Assembly: GCF_012927405.1 (NCBI RefSeq)
Contig: NZ_JABBGM010000004.1
Span: forward strand, 62,001-126,000
From: Novosphingobium olei
Lineage (GTDB): Bacteria > Pseudomonadota > Alphaproteobacteria > Sphingomonadales > Sphingomonadaceae
Length of the DNA stretch: 64,000 bases
Reading direction: 5' to 3'
The position numbers and the translations under genes are program-made. Below the pieces are notes generated by a model. The model saw only the letters and a list, made by a program, of their open reading frames with translations. It was not told where the DNA came from and ran no database searches. Positions 36,730 to 45,209 of this stretch are shown piece by piece (within the stretch, counting starts at the first letter, position 1; each line of letters begins with the position of its first letter).

Positions 36730-37843
36730 ATTGCGGCGCTGGCTGGCGACACTGTTCCTGCTTTTCCTGTCCACGCCTGCCGCCGCACACCTCACGCCCA
36801 ATTCCGAAATTCGGCTAGACTTCGCCCCCGGTGCAGTCACCGCCGACGTGGTCGTGCCGCAGAGCGAATTCGGCTACGCGACCGGGCTTGCCACCGACAA
36901 CAGCCCTCGCAGCATAAGCGCCGCATCGCGCTACCTGCTCTCGCACATGGCCGTCGTCGCCCCATCGGGCGCGCACTGGAAGGTGGAAATACGCCGGCTG
37001 CGCTTCGAGACGATCGCCGGGGCGCCAGATCTCCACGCCAGCCTCGTGCTGCTGCCACCTCCCGGCGCAAGCGACCGCGCTTTCCGCTTCGACTGGCGCG
37101 TCATAACCAGTGAAGTCCCGACCCATTTCGCGCTGCTGGTCGTCGGCGGCGATCTCGTCGGCGGCACGGCGGAGGCGCGCGAACTGGTAGGCGCGCTCAC
37201 CGCTGCGCGGCCCAGCCTTATGGTCGACCGAGGCGATGTCGGCCTGCCCTCGCTCCTTGCCAGCGCGTTCCGCCTCGGTGCGCGGCACATCGCGGAGGGG
37301 ACCGACCACTTGCTGTTCCTGCTAGCCCTGCTGCTCCCCGCGCCGCTGCTGGCGCGCGGCGGTCGCTGGAGCGGAAGGCGCTCGACCCGCGAGACAATTC
37401 GCCATCTCGCCGCGATCGTTACCGCTTTCACCATCGGTCACAGCACCACGCTGATCCTCGCCGCGCTGTTCGGCGCACGCCTCCCCGCAGCGCCGGTCGA
37501 AGCGGGGATCGCCTTCTCGGTCCTCGTCTCTGCGATCCATGCGGCAAGGCCGCTGTTCCCGGGGCGCGAGGCGATCGTCGCAGGGCTGTTCGGCCTTGTC
37601 CACGGCCTCGCCTTCGCCACCACCATCGCCAACTTCGGGCTCGACCTTGCGACGCGGGCCACCGCGATCCTCGGCTTCAACCTGGGCATCGAGGCGGTGC
37701 AGCTGATCGTCGTGCTGGTCGCTCTGCCGGTTCTGATGACGCTGCCCCGGCTGCGGAACGGCAACGCAGTGCGGCTCGTTCTGGCGGGCGCGACCGGCCT
37801 TGCCGCGCTTGTCTGGCTCGCCGAGCGAACCGGGCTGGCATAG
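36722..37843 (+). CDS. HupE/UreJ-family membrane protein
   Basis: The product is a 373-residue protein with a signal peptide (about residues 1-20), a periplasmic domain of about 150 residues and a C-terminal membrane part with some six helices. The motif GARHIAEGTDHLLFLLALLLP, the GHSTTLIL site and FGLVHGLAFAT are typical of the HupE/UreJ_2 family. Smaller relatives move nickel or cobalt; the large form's role is not known, and the histidines hint at metal. The start at 36722 lies inside the end of the TPR gene, indicating translational coupling. Confidence 0.82.
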   Translation: MTELRRWLATLFLLFLSTPAAAHLTPNSEIRLDFAPGAVTADVVVPQSEFGYATGLATDNSPRSISAASRYLLSHMAVVAPSGAHWKVEIRRLRFETIAGAPDLHASLVLLPPPGASDRAFRFDWRVITSEVPTHFALLVVGGDLVGGTAEARELVGALTAARPSLMVDRGDVGLPSLLASAFRLGARHIAEGTDHLLFLLALLLPAPLLARGGRWSGRRSTRETIRHLAAIVTAFTIGHSTTLILAALFGARLPAAPVEAGIAFSVLVSAIHAARPLFPGREAIVAGLFGLVHGLAFATTIANFGLDLATRATAILGFNLGIEAVQLIVVLVALPVLMTLPRLRNGNAVRLVLAGATGLAALVWLAERTGLA

Positions 37844-37897
37844 CAGTCAGTTGTTGGTTACAGTTGAAACCAATAGAGTTTTGCCAGAGGATTTCCG

Positions 37898-39160
37898 ATG
37901 ACCGCCAGCCCGTCCGACCGCACGCTCAAGCCTTCCACCCGGATGATGGGCGCGGGCTACGACCCCAAGTTGTCCGAAGGCGCATTGAAGCCGCCAATCT
38001 TCCTCACCTCGACCTTCGCTTTCGAAAGCGCGGCGGCGGGCAAGCGCCATTTCGAAGGCATCACCGGCAAGCGCCCGGGCGGCGCGGACGGGCTCGTCTA
38101 TGGCCGGTTCAACGGACCCGACCAGGAAATCCTCGAAGATCGCCTCGCCATCTGGGACGAAGCGGAACAGAGCCTCGTGTTCTCGAGCGGCATGTCCGCC
38201 ATCGCCACGCTGCTGCTCGCCCAATGCGGGCAAGGCGATGTCGTGGTGCATTCGGGCCCGCTCTATGCCGCGACCGAAACCTTCATCGCCAAGATCCTCT
38301 CTCGCTTCGGCGTGACGTATCTGGACTTCCCTGCCGGAGCGACGCAGGCCGAAATCGCGGCCCTGCTTGAACAGGGCAAGGCGCAGGCGGCGAAGCAGGG
38401 CGGCAAGCTGGCGCTGGTCTATCTCGAAAGCCCGGCCAACCCGACCAACGCGCTGGTCGACATCGAGGCGGTGCGCGCCGCGCGCGACGCGGTGCTGGGC
38501 GCGGACGGCGCGCCGATTGCGATCGACAACACCTTCCTCGGCCCCTTGTGGCAGCAGCCGCTGCGCCATGGCGCCGATGTGGTGGTCTATTCGCTGACCA
38601 AGTACGTCGGCGGCCATTCCGACCTTGTCGCCGGCGGCCTGTCGGGCGCGAAGAAGTGGATGGACCCGATCCGCTCGCTTCGCAACGTGATGGGCACGAT
38701 CCTCGATCCGCATTCGTCGTGGATGCTGCTGAGGAGCCTCGAAACGGTCGAGCTGCGCATGACCCGCGCCGGGGAGAACGCCGCCAAGGTCTGCGCCTTC
38801 CTCAAGGACCATCCCAAGGTCGACGGCCTCGGCTACCTCGGCATGATCGCCGACGCACGCCAGCAGGACATCTTCGACCGCCACTGCAGCGGCGCCGGCT
38901 CCACCTTCTCGCTGTTCATCAAGGGCGGCGAGGCGGAGTCCTTCCGCTTCCTCGATGCCTTGCGCATCGCCAAGCTCGCGGTCAGCCTCGGCGGCACCGA
39001 AACGCTCGCCAGCCATCCTGCCGCGATGACGCATCTTTCCGTACCGGACGAGCGCAAGGCCGCGCTCGGCATCACCGACAACCTCGTGCGCGTGTCGATC
39101 GGCATCGAGGACCCCGACGACCTGATCGCCGACTTCGCGCAGGCGCTCGACGCGATTTAG
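37898..39160 (+). CDS. PLP-dependent cystathionine gamma-synthase/lyase-family enzyme
   Basis: The product is a 420-residue Cys/Met-metabolism PLP enzyme. The cofactor lysine lies in SLTKYVGGHSDLVAGGLSG, the aspartate in AIDNTFLGPLWQQP, and the phosphate-binding segment is VFSSGMSAIATLLLA. The sequence EGALKPPIFLTSTFAFESAAAGKRHFEGITGKR has the short insertion seen in the group called 'cystathionine gamma-synthase family', whose substrate (cystathionine, O-acyl-homoserine or methionine) is not settled. It is monocistronic and followed by an inverted-repeat element. Confidence 0.88.
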   Translation: MTASPSDRTLKPSTRMMGAGYDPKLSEGALKPPIFLTSTFAFESAAAGKRHFEGITGKRPGGADGLVYGRFNGPDQEILEDRLAIWDEAEQSLVFSSGMSAIATLLLAQCGQGDVVVHSGPLYAATETFIAKILSRFGVTYLDFPAGATQAEIAALLEQGKAQAAKQGGKLALVYLESPANPTNALVDIEAVRAARDAVLGADGAPIAIDNTFLGPLWQQPLRHGADVVVYSLTKYVGGHSDLVAGGLSGAKKWMDPIRSLRNVMGTILDPHSSWMLLRSLETVELRMTRAGENAAKVCAFLKDHPKVDGLGYLGMIADARQQDIFDRHCSGAGSTFSLFIKGGEAESFRFLDALRIAKLAVSLGGTETLASHPAAMTHLSVPDERKAALGITDNLVRVSIGIEDPDDLIADFAQALDAI

Positions 39161-39173
39161 GCCTGTAATACCG

Positions 39174-39366
39174 CTCGACTTCGCTCGCCAGTATCGGAGG
39201 CAAGGTTTCCGTCTCCGTAGCCCTGAGCTTGTCGAAGGGCCGTTCTTCTTCGTTGCAGCCCCTCCCTGACCGACAAGAAGGGCAGCCCTTCGACAAGCTC
39301 AGGGCGGACGGGGTGGAACGGCCACCGTAAGCTCACACCGATCCGTTCGTGTCGAGCGAAGTCGAG
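39174..39366. repeat. Nested inverted-repeat (REP/BIME-like) element
   Basis: Two perfect inverted pairs are nested around one centre. The outer 14-bp arms are CTCGACTTCGCTCG (39174-39187) and its complement (39353-39366). The inner 19-bp arms are at 39221-39239 and 39286-39304 (CCCTGAGCTTGTCGAAGGG and its complement), with 46 bases between them. The element fills the gap between the PLP enzyme and the channel gene. Such mobile palindromic sequences are common between sphingomonad genes and may be spread by REP-type transposases or act as terminators. Confidence 0.85.
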
Positions 39367-39412
39367 ACACACTGGACAAGCTCCACGCGCTTCCCCCAAG
39401 ATCGCACGCGGG

Positions 39413-40518
39413 ATGGACAGAAACGGGGACCTCTCGGCGCTCTCGGCGGGCGCCAATTCCGTGCTCGGCTCGCCGCTGCGGCTGCTGTCGGGTACGGTGA
39501 TCTATGTCGCCACGCTGTTCGTCATCTCGACCATGGGCTACGTCCGCGCGGGCTGGCCGCTCGGCGATGCGGCCTACATGGTGCTGTTGACGATCTTCTC
39601 GGTCGGCTATGGCGAGATCCGCCCGGTCGACACCACGTTCCTGCGGCTGTGGACGACGATGACGATCGTGCTCGGCTGCACCGGCATGATCGTGCTGACC
39701 GGCGCGCTCGTGCAGGTCTTCACCCTCTTCCAGTTCCGTCGCCTGCTGGGGCTCGACAAGATGCAGACCGAGATCGAAAAGCTGAACAACCACGCGATCA
39801 TCTGCGGCTATGGCCGGATCGGCGTGCAACTCGCCAAGGCGTTGACCGAGGCGCGGCACCTTTCCTGATCCTCGAACGAAGCGTGGCCAAGGCCGAGGAG
39901 GCCAAGGCGCATGGCTACCTGACGCTGATCGGCGAAGCGACGCAGGAGGAGACGCTGCGCGATGCCGGGATCGAACGCGCCCGCGTGCTCGCGTCAGTGC
40001 TGCCCGACGATGCCGCCAACGTGTTCATCACGCTTTCGGCCAAGAACCTCAACCCCCGCGTCCAGATCATCGCGCGCGGCGAAGCCCCCAGCACCGAAAG
40101 CAAGCTGTTCCACGCCGGCGCCGACAAGGTCGTGCTGCCCACGCACATCGGCGCCGAACGGATCACCGAACTGATCCTCTACCCCGCGACCGATGCGGTG
40201 ACGCAAGGCGCGGAGATGGGGGCGGTCAAGCGCAACCTCCACGACTTCGGCCTTGACCTGGAGGTGGTGCGGGCCGCCGAAAAGGGCGCGCTGACCGGCG
40301 AAAGCGTGGGCGAAGCAGAGCGGCGCGGCAACGGTGCGTTCTTCATCGTGCGCATCGAGCGCGCCAATGGCCAGTCGATCGAGCATCCGGGCGAGGACGT
40401 GAAGATCGAGGCGGGCGATCAGGTCATGCTGGTGGTGCGCGGCAGCCGCCTTTCGGCCGGCGCGATCTTCACCACGCCGGCGCGGCCGGTGAAGCAGGGG
40501 CGGACCTGGTCGACCTAA
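39413..40518 (+). pseudogene. Potassium channel with RCK domain, frameshifted
   Basis: Two overlapping frames together encode one voltage-gated-type K+ channel. The first (39413-39868) has two membrane helices around the filter TIFSVGYGEI and the start of the RCK domain (HAIICGYGRIGVQLAKALTEA). It then stops early. The other frame continues at about 39855 with APFLILERSVAKAEEAKAHGYLTLIGEATQEETL and the RCK_C end (GDQVMLVVRG). One base appears to be missing near 39850-39860. The break lies inside the Rossmann fold, so neither half should work alone. A sequencing error is as likely as a real mutation. Confidence 0.8.
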
Positions 40519-40757
40519 TCCCGCCCGTTGCGCCAGCGCCATCCGCCTTGCGTGCGGCGCGATGCGATGACCACCAGCAGGACAGTTGCCACGCCCATCG
40601 CGACCGGGCGCTGCCAACCCGATAGCATCGCGTTCGAAAGCGCCATCGCCACGATATAGGTCGCCAGCAGTGCCCAGCCCTGCCACGCGATTGGCATCCC
40701 TACGCCATAGCCGTATCGCTTGGCGGCAAACCACGGAGCGGGTGTCTTGAATTTCAT
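40515..40757 (-). CDS. Small membrane protein of unknown function
   Basis: The product is an 80-residue protein with two predicted membrane helices (about 23-41 and 47-62) and basic ends (MKFKTPAPWFAAKRYGYG; RRTQGGWRWRNGRD). The loop GYGVGMPIAWQGW looks conserved-type but I recognise no family. The ATG at 40757 removes a 26-residue upstream extension without ribosome site. It converges with the channel gene, their ends overlapping by 4 bases. It may simply be an orphan inner-membrane protein. Confidence 0.6.
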   Translation of the reverse strand: MKFKTPAPWFAAKRYGYGVGMPIAWQGWALLATYIVAMALSNAMLSGWQRPVAMGVATVLLVVIASRRTQGGWRWRNGRD

Positions 40758-40911
40758 GGCGAGCCTATGCACAAAGGGTCGGTCACCCTCATCGCAAAGT
40801 GGCGTTTGCACGGCAGACGTCAATCCCCGCCGCAACGACTGCGGGGCATTGGCTCACCCCTTGGGCCACTATCACCCGCAAGCTGCGTCGCGCATATATT
40901 TTGGTGAACAA

Positions 40912-40923
40912 GGGGGGGGGGGG
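40912..40923 (+). repeat. Homopolymeric tract of 12 G
   Basis: Twelve consecutive G lie 4 bases before the start codon of the next gene, in place of a normal ribosome-binding site. Such tracts slip during replication, so tract length could change expression. An in-frame GTG just upstream would put the tract inside the coding region. Confidence 0.8.
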
Positions 40924-40927
40924 AGCG

Positions 40928-41431
40928 ATGGTTTCGGCGCGGTTCAAGGAATGCCTGCTCGACGTCTATCTGAGCGTCTATGCCGCCGAAGCGGTTTTCG
41001 AAGTCATGCTGGTTCGGGCGCAGGACGGCGAGCAGCGCTATATCCTCTCGACGCTGCTCCAGGCGGAAACCGAGGCCAAGGTGGTGATGCGGCCACTGCT
41101 CACCCGGCTTGGCCTTCCGATCACCGACAGCGAAGGCACCAGTGTGGGCGGTGCGGCGGCGGCCAACCAGCTCAGTTCCCTGCCGTGGACGGACCGGTTC
41201 GACGCGCTGGGCGACATGATCCGCGCGACCTACCTGCCCCGCTATCTCGAACTCGCCACGCTGGTCACGCCGGAGGAGGACGCCGAAGCCGCAGCGATCG
41301 CGCGCTTCATGGGCGAGCACGAGCAGGCCGTGCTGCAAGTGGCCGACAACGTGGTGCAAGGGGTGCCCGATCCTGCAGCGCCGCTCGCCGCCCTGCTCCA
41401 CTTCCCGCTGGTGCGCCCCACGCTTATGTAG
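40928..41431 (+). CDS. Helical protein of unknown function
   Basis: The product is a 167-residue, mostly alpha-helical, soluble protein without signal (MVSARFKECLLDVYLSVYAAEAVFEVMLVRAQDGEQRYILSTLLQ). Spaced acidic residues and a His in helices (LLQAETEAKVVMRPLL; FMGEHEQAVLQVADNVV) recall a four-helix bundle of ferritin-like shape, but metal ligands are not clear, so no function is assigned. ATG 40928 directly follows a 12-G tract with AGCG between. It converges with sthA, 12 bases apart. Confidence 0.6.
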   Translation: MVSARFKECLLDVYLSVYAAEAVFEVMLVRAQDGEQRYILSTLLQAETEAKVVMRPLLTRLGLPITDSEGTSVGGAAAANQLSSLPWTDRFDALGDMIRATYLPRYLELATLVTPEEDAEAAAIARFMGEHEQAVLQVADNVVQGVPDPAAPLAALLHFPLVRPTLM

Positions 41432-41443
41432 AACCAGATCACC

Positions 41444-42835
41444 TCACTTCGGCATGCGGTTCCAGGCATCGAGGGCGGCGATCTTGTAGGCTTCGGCGAG
41501 CGTCGGATAGTTGAAGGTGTTCTCGATGAAGTAGTCGAGCGTGCCCTTGAGGTTCAGCACCGCCTGCCCGATGTGGATCAGTTCGGTCGCGCCCTCGCCC
41601 ATGATGTGCACGCCGAGCAGGCGGCGGGTCTTCAACGAGAAGAGCATCTTCATCATGCCGGAGTTGAGGCCCATGATGTGTCCCCGGCTGGTTTCGCGGA
41701 AGCGCGCGATGCCCACTTCGTAACCGATGCCGCGCGCCTTCACTTCCTGTTCGTTCATGCCCACGGTCGAGATCTCGGGCACGGCGTAGATGCCATAAGG
41801 GAAGTACTGCGGCGCGGGCGGCAGCGGCAGGCCGAAGGCGTGGCAGGCGGCGATGCGGCCCTGCTCCATCGAAGTGGAGGCAAGGCTCGGGAAGCCGATC
41901 ACGTCACCCGCGGCATAGATGTGGGGCACGCTCGTCTGGAACGTCTTGGGATCGACCGCGATGCGCCCGCGATGGTCAGTGGCCAGCCCGCAATGCTCGA
42001 GCCCGAGGTCTGCGGTCGCGCCGGTGCGCCCGGCGGCATAGAGCAGCATCTCGCTGCGCACGCTCCGTCCGTCGGCCAGTGTCGTGGTGACCCATCCTCC
42101 GGGGTCCTTCACCACCGATGCGACCGGCGATCCGAGGCGGATGATCATGCCGCGATCGCGCAGTTCGTGGGTGAATTCGTCAATTATCTCGCGATCGACG
42201 AAATCGAGGAAGGTCTCGCGCGGCTCGACCAGGGTGACCGGCACGTCCATGGCGGAAAAGATCGTCGCATATTCGATGCCGATCACGCCCGCGCCCACCA
42301 CGCACAGGCTGCGCGGCACGCGCAGGTCCTCGATGATCGTATCGGAATCGATCACGTGGGTGCCATCGAAGGGCACGTTGTCGGGGCGGAACGGCACCGT
42401 GCCCACCGCGATCAACACGCGCTCGCCATGCACCGCAAGTTCGCTGCCGTCGCCGCGCGTGATCGTGACTTCGTGCGCACCCGTGTAGCGCGCCGTGCCC
42501 GAAATCGTGCGGATCATGTTGCGGTGGAACTGATGCTCCAGCACGGCCACTTCGTGCTCCAGCGTCTTGCCAAGGCGGTGGGTCAGGTCGTCTCCGCCGA
42601 TCTCCTGCTTCACACGATACGAATGCCCATAGAACCCGCGCTCGCGCCAGCCCGAAAGGTTCAGCACGGTTTCGCGCAGCGTCTTCGACGGGATCGTGCC
42701 GGTATGGACCGAGACCCCGCCCACCCGGCGGCGGCCTTCCACCACCAGCACCCGCTTGCCCAGCTTGGCCGCCTGCACGGCCGCGCGGCGGCCCGCCGGT
42801 CCCGAGCCGATGACGATCAGGTCATATGCATCCAT
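41444..42835 (-). CDS. sthA: Soluble pyridine nucleotide transhydrogenase SthA
   Basis: The product is a 463-residue FAD protein of the pyridine nucleotide-disulfide oxidoreductase fold that moves hydride between NADPH and NAD+. It has DLIVIGSGPAGRRAAVQAAKLG (FAD), LCVVGAGVIGIEYATIFSAM (NAD(P)) and IYAAGDVIGFPSLAST. The usual redox Cys pair is replaced by GGVSVHTGTIPSKTLRE, which matches SthA and rules out a disulfide reductase. The ATG at 42835 precedes DAYDLIVIG. It probably balances NADPH made by sugar catabolism. It is divergent from the GH42 gene. Confidence 0.9.
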   Translation of the reverse strand: MDAYDLIVIGSGPAGRRAAVQAAKLGKRVLVVEGRRRVGGVSVHTGTIPSKTLRETVLNLSGWRERGFYGHSYRVKQEIGGDDLTHRLGKTLEHEVAVLEHQFHRNMIRTISGTARYTGAHEVTITRGDGSELAVHGERVLIAVGTVPFRPDNVPFDGTHVIDSDTIIEDLRVPRSLCVVGAGVIGIEYATIFSAMDVPVTLVEPRETFLDFVDREIIDEFTHELRDRGMIIRLGSPVASVVKDPGGWVTTTLADGRSVRSEMLLYAAGRTGATADLGLEHCGLATDHRGRIAVDPKTFQTSVPHIYAAGDVIGFPSLASTSMEQGRIAACHAFGLPLPPAPQYFPYGIYAVPEISTVGMNEQEVKARGIGYEVGIARFRETSRGHIMGLNSGMMKMLFSLKTRRLLGVHIMGEGATELIHIGQAVLNLKGTLDYFIENTFNYPTLAEAYKIAALDAWNRMPK

Positions 42836-43094
42836 GCCTTGTGCCCCCCAGCACTGGCGCACGGACTCCCGCAAGATCTTGCAAGAACCGGCGCTTGGCG
42901 CCTTGTCAGGACACTCCCCTTACGCGCGCAGAGCTGGCAAAGGCCCTTCGCGTCCGATCCGCAATGCTACGCGCTTAAGCGTGGCGGGCCAAAACCCTTG
43001 ATGGCTCGATCGCTGCAATTACTCATACAATTGACTTGCGCGGGCAATGCAGCTCGCTATCGATTGACAGCGTAAGTCATTAGGGTGGGAGAAC

Positions 43095-45176
43095 GTGGTG
43101 AAGTTTGTCTGCAGCGTCGCCACAATTGCCGCTTCGATCGCAGCGGTGCCCGCGCAGGCAGCGCCTTCGCTCCCCGATACGGTCCTGTTCGGCGCGGCCT
43201 ACTACGACGAATACACGCCATCGCCTCGCGCAGAGCAGGATGCCGCGATGATGAAGGCGGCCGGCATCTCCGTGGTGCGCATCGCCGAAAGCACGTGGTC
43301 GACGCTCGAACCCCAGCCTGGCCAGTTCGATTTCACCAGCATCGACCGCACGCTTGTCGCGATGCACCGCAACGGCATCAAGGTGATCGTCGGCACACCG
43401 ACCTATGCCATTCCGACATGGCTGGCGAAGGCCCATCCCAACGTGCTGGTGGTGCGCAAGGACGGCCCCGCGCGTTACGGCCCGCGTCAGAACATGGACA
43501 TCACCGACCCCGATTTCCGCGCAGCCGCAGAACGCGTGATCGTGGCACTGATCGACCACGTGCGCGATCACCCGGCCGTGATCGGGTACCAGCTCGACAA
43601 CGAAACCAAGGCTTATGGCGTAGCCTCCGCCCGCGTCCAGGCTGCGTTCCAGGCAAGCTTGCGCGAGCGCTTCGGCTCCACCGATGCGCTGAACAAGACA
43701 TTCGGGCTGGACTACTGGTCGAACCGGATCAACAGTTGGGAGGATTTTCCCGACGTGACCGGCACGATCAACGCAAGCCTCGGCAACGCGTTCGCCGAAT
43801 ACCAGCGCGGGCTGGTCAACGAATACCTCGCCTGGCAGGCGGGCCTCGTCCGAGCGCATGCCCGGCCGAAGCAATTCCTGACGCAGAACTTCGACCTTGA
43901 ATGGCGCGGCTATTCCTATGGCGTCCAGCCAGAGGTCAACCACTGGCAGGCCGCGCGCCCGCTCGACGTGGCCGGCGTCGATATCTACCACCCGTCGCAA
44001 GGTGCGCTGACCGGCGCCGAAATTGCCTTTGGCGGCGACCTTGCCCGCTCGATCAAGGGTGGCCAAAACTACATTGTCGTGGAAACGCAGGCACAGGGCT
44101 TTCCGCAATGGACGCCCTACCCCGGGCAGTTGCGGCTGCAGGCGTATAGCCACCTTGCCAGTGGCGCGAACATGATCGCCTACTGGCACTGGGCCAGCAC
44201 CGGCGCCGGGCTGGAAACCTATTGGAAGGGGCTGCTTTCCCAGGACTACGCGCCGAATCCTGTCCTGGCCGAAGCGTCCACAATCGGCGCCGACCTGAAG
44301 CGTCTCGGCAAGCGGTTGGTGAACCTGAAGAAGGATAACAAGGTCGCCCTCTATGTCAGCAACGCCGCGCTTACGGGGATGGATTCCTTTGCCTTCGTCA
44401 CCGGCGACAAGCTCAAGTACAACGACGTGGTGCGCCGGATGTACGATGCGCTCTATCGCCAGAACATCGAGGCCGACATCGTCTCGCCCGACGGCGCAGC
44501 CGACCTGTCGCGCTACAAGCTGGTCATCGTGCCTGCGCTTTATGCCGCGAGCGATGCCGAAATCTCCAAGCTGAATGCCTATGCCAAGGCAGGCGGGCAC
44601 GTGCTTTACACCTTCAAGAGCGGCTTTTCGGACGAGAACACCCGCGTACGCGCCAGCGTCCAGCCGGGCGGGCTGGCCGAAGCGGCGGGCGTTACCTTCA
44701 GCCAATTCGCGGTGCCGCAAGGCGTCACCTTGGCCGGAGATCCCTATAAGGCGGGCCCCGCGAACACCGCCAGCGACTGGCAGGAGATGCTTCAGCCGAC
44801 GACGGCCAGCGTGCTGGCGCGTTACGATGGCGGCGGCTGGCCGGGGACGGCAGCCCTGACCCGCAACGCCTTCGGCAAGGGCGAAGTGGAATACCTGGGC
44901 TTCATGCCCTCACCGGAACTGGCCGAGAAGATCCTTGCCGAAGCGAGCGATCGCGCCGGGGTGCAACGACCGGCACTGCACTGGCCATTGATCCAGCGAT
45001 CTGGCATCCTGACCGATGGCAAGCGGGTGCATTACGTGCTCAACTACGCCGCAACGCCCGCCAGCGTACCGATCGCCCTGCCTGCCGCGCACGATCTGCT
45101 GAGCGGCAAGGCCGTGGGCGCGCGCCAGCCTATCGACCTGCCGGCCTGGGGCGTTGCGGTGCTGGCCGAGGATTGA
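43095..45176 (+). CDS. Exported beta-galactosidase (GH42)
   Basis: The product is a 693-residue GH42 enzyme that removes beta-galactose or related sugars. A signal peptide (VKFVCSVATIAASIAAVPAQA) means it acts in the periplasm or outside, unusual for a family that is mostly cytoplasmic. The opening LFGAAYYDEYTP, the acid/base Glu in YQLDNETKAYG (about residue 170), the nucleophile Glu in IVVETQAQGFPQWTPYPGQLR (about 330) and a trimerisation-type domain from about 420 are present. The start is GTG 43095 after GGTGGGAG. No sugar transporter lies beside it. Convergent with the PEPC-like gene. Confidence 0.9.
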   Translation: MVKFVCSVATIAASIAAVPAQAAPSLPDTVLFGAAYYDEYTPSPRAEQDAAMMKAAGISVVRIAESTWSTLEPQPGQFDFTSIDRTLVAMHRNGIKVIVGTPTYAIPTWLAKAHPNVLVVRKDGPARYGPRQNMDITDPDFRAAAERVIVALIDHVRDHPAVIGYQLDNETKAYGVASARVQAAFQASLRERFGSTDALNKTFGLDYWSNRINSWEDFPDVTGTINASLGNAFAEYQRGLVNEYLAWQAGLVRAHARPKQFLTQNFDLEWRGYSYGVQPEVNHWQAARPLDVAGVDIYHPSQGALTGAEIAFGGDLARSIKGGQNYIVVETQAQGFPQWTPYPGQLRLQAYSHLASGANMIAYWHWASTGAGLETYWKGLLSQDYAPNPVLAEASTIGADLKRLGKRLVNLKKDNKVALYVSNAALTGMDSFAFVTGDKLKYNDVVRRMYDALYRQNIEADIVSPDGAADLSRYKLVIVPALYAASDAEISKLNAYAKAGGHVLYTFKSGFSDENTRVRASVQPGGLAEAAGVTFSQFAVPQGVTLAGDPYKAGPANTASDWQEMLQPTTASVLARYDGGGWPGTAALTRNAFGKGEVEYLGFMPSPELAEKILAEASDRAGVQRPALHWPLIQRSGILTDGKRVHYVLNYAATPASVPIALPAAHDLLSGKAVGARQPIDLPAWGVAVLAED

Positions 45177-45209
45177 GCCGCGAGCCCGCAAGCGGCCCAG
45201 CTGCGCTGC

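Noticed and set aside
41444..42835. Dihydrolipoamide dehydrogenase or mercuric reductase as an alternative to SthA
   Set aside because: The redox-active Cys pair is absent (GGVSVHTGTIPSK), which fits SthA and excludes a disulfide reductase.
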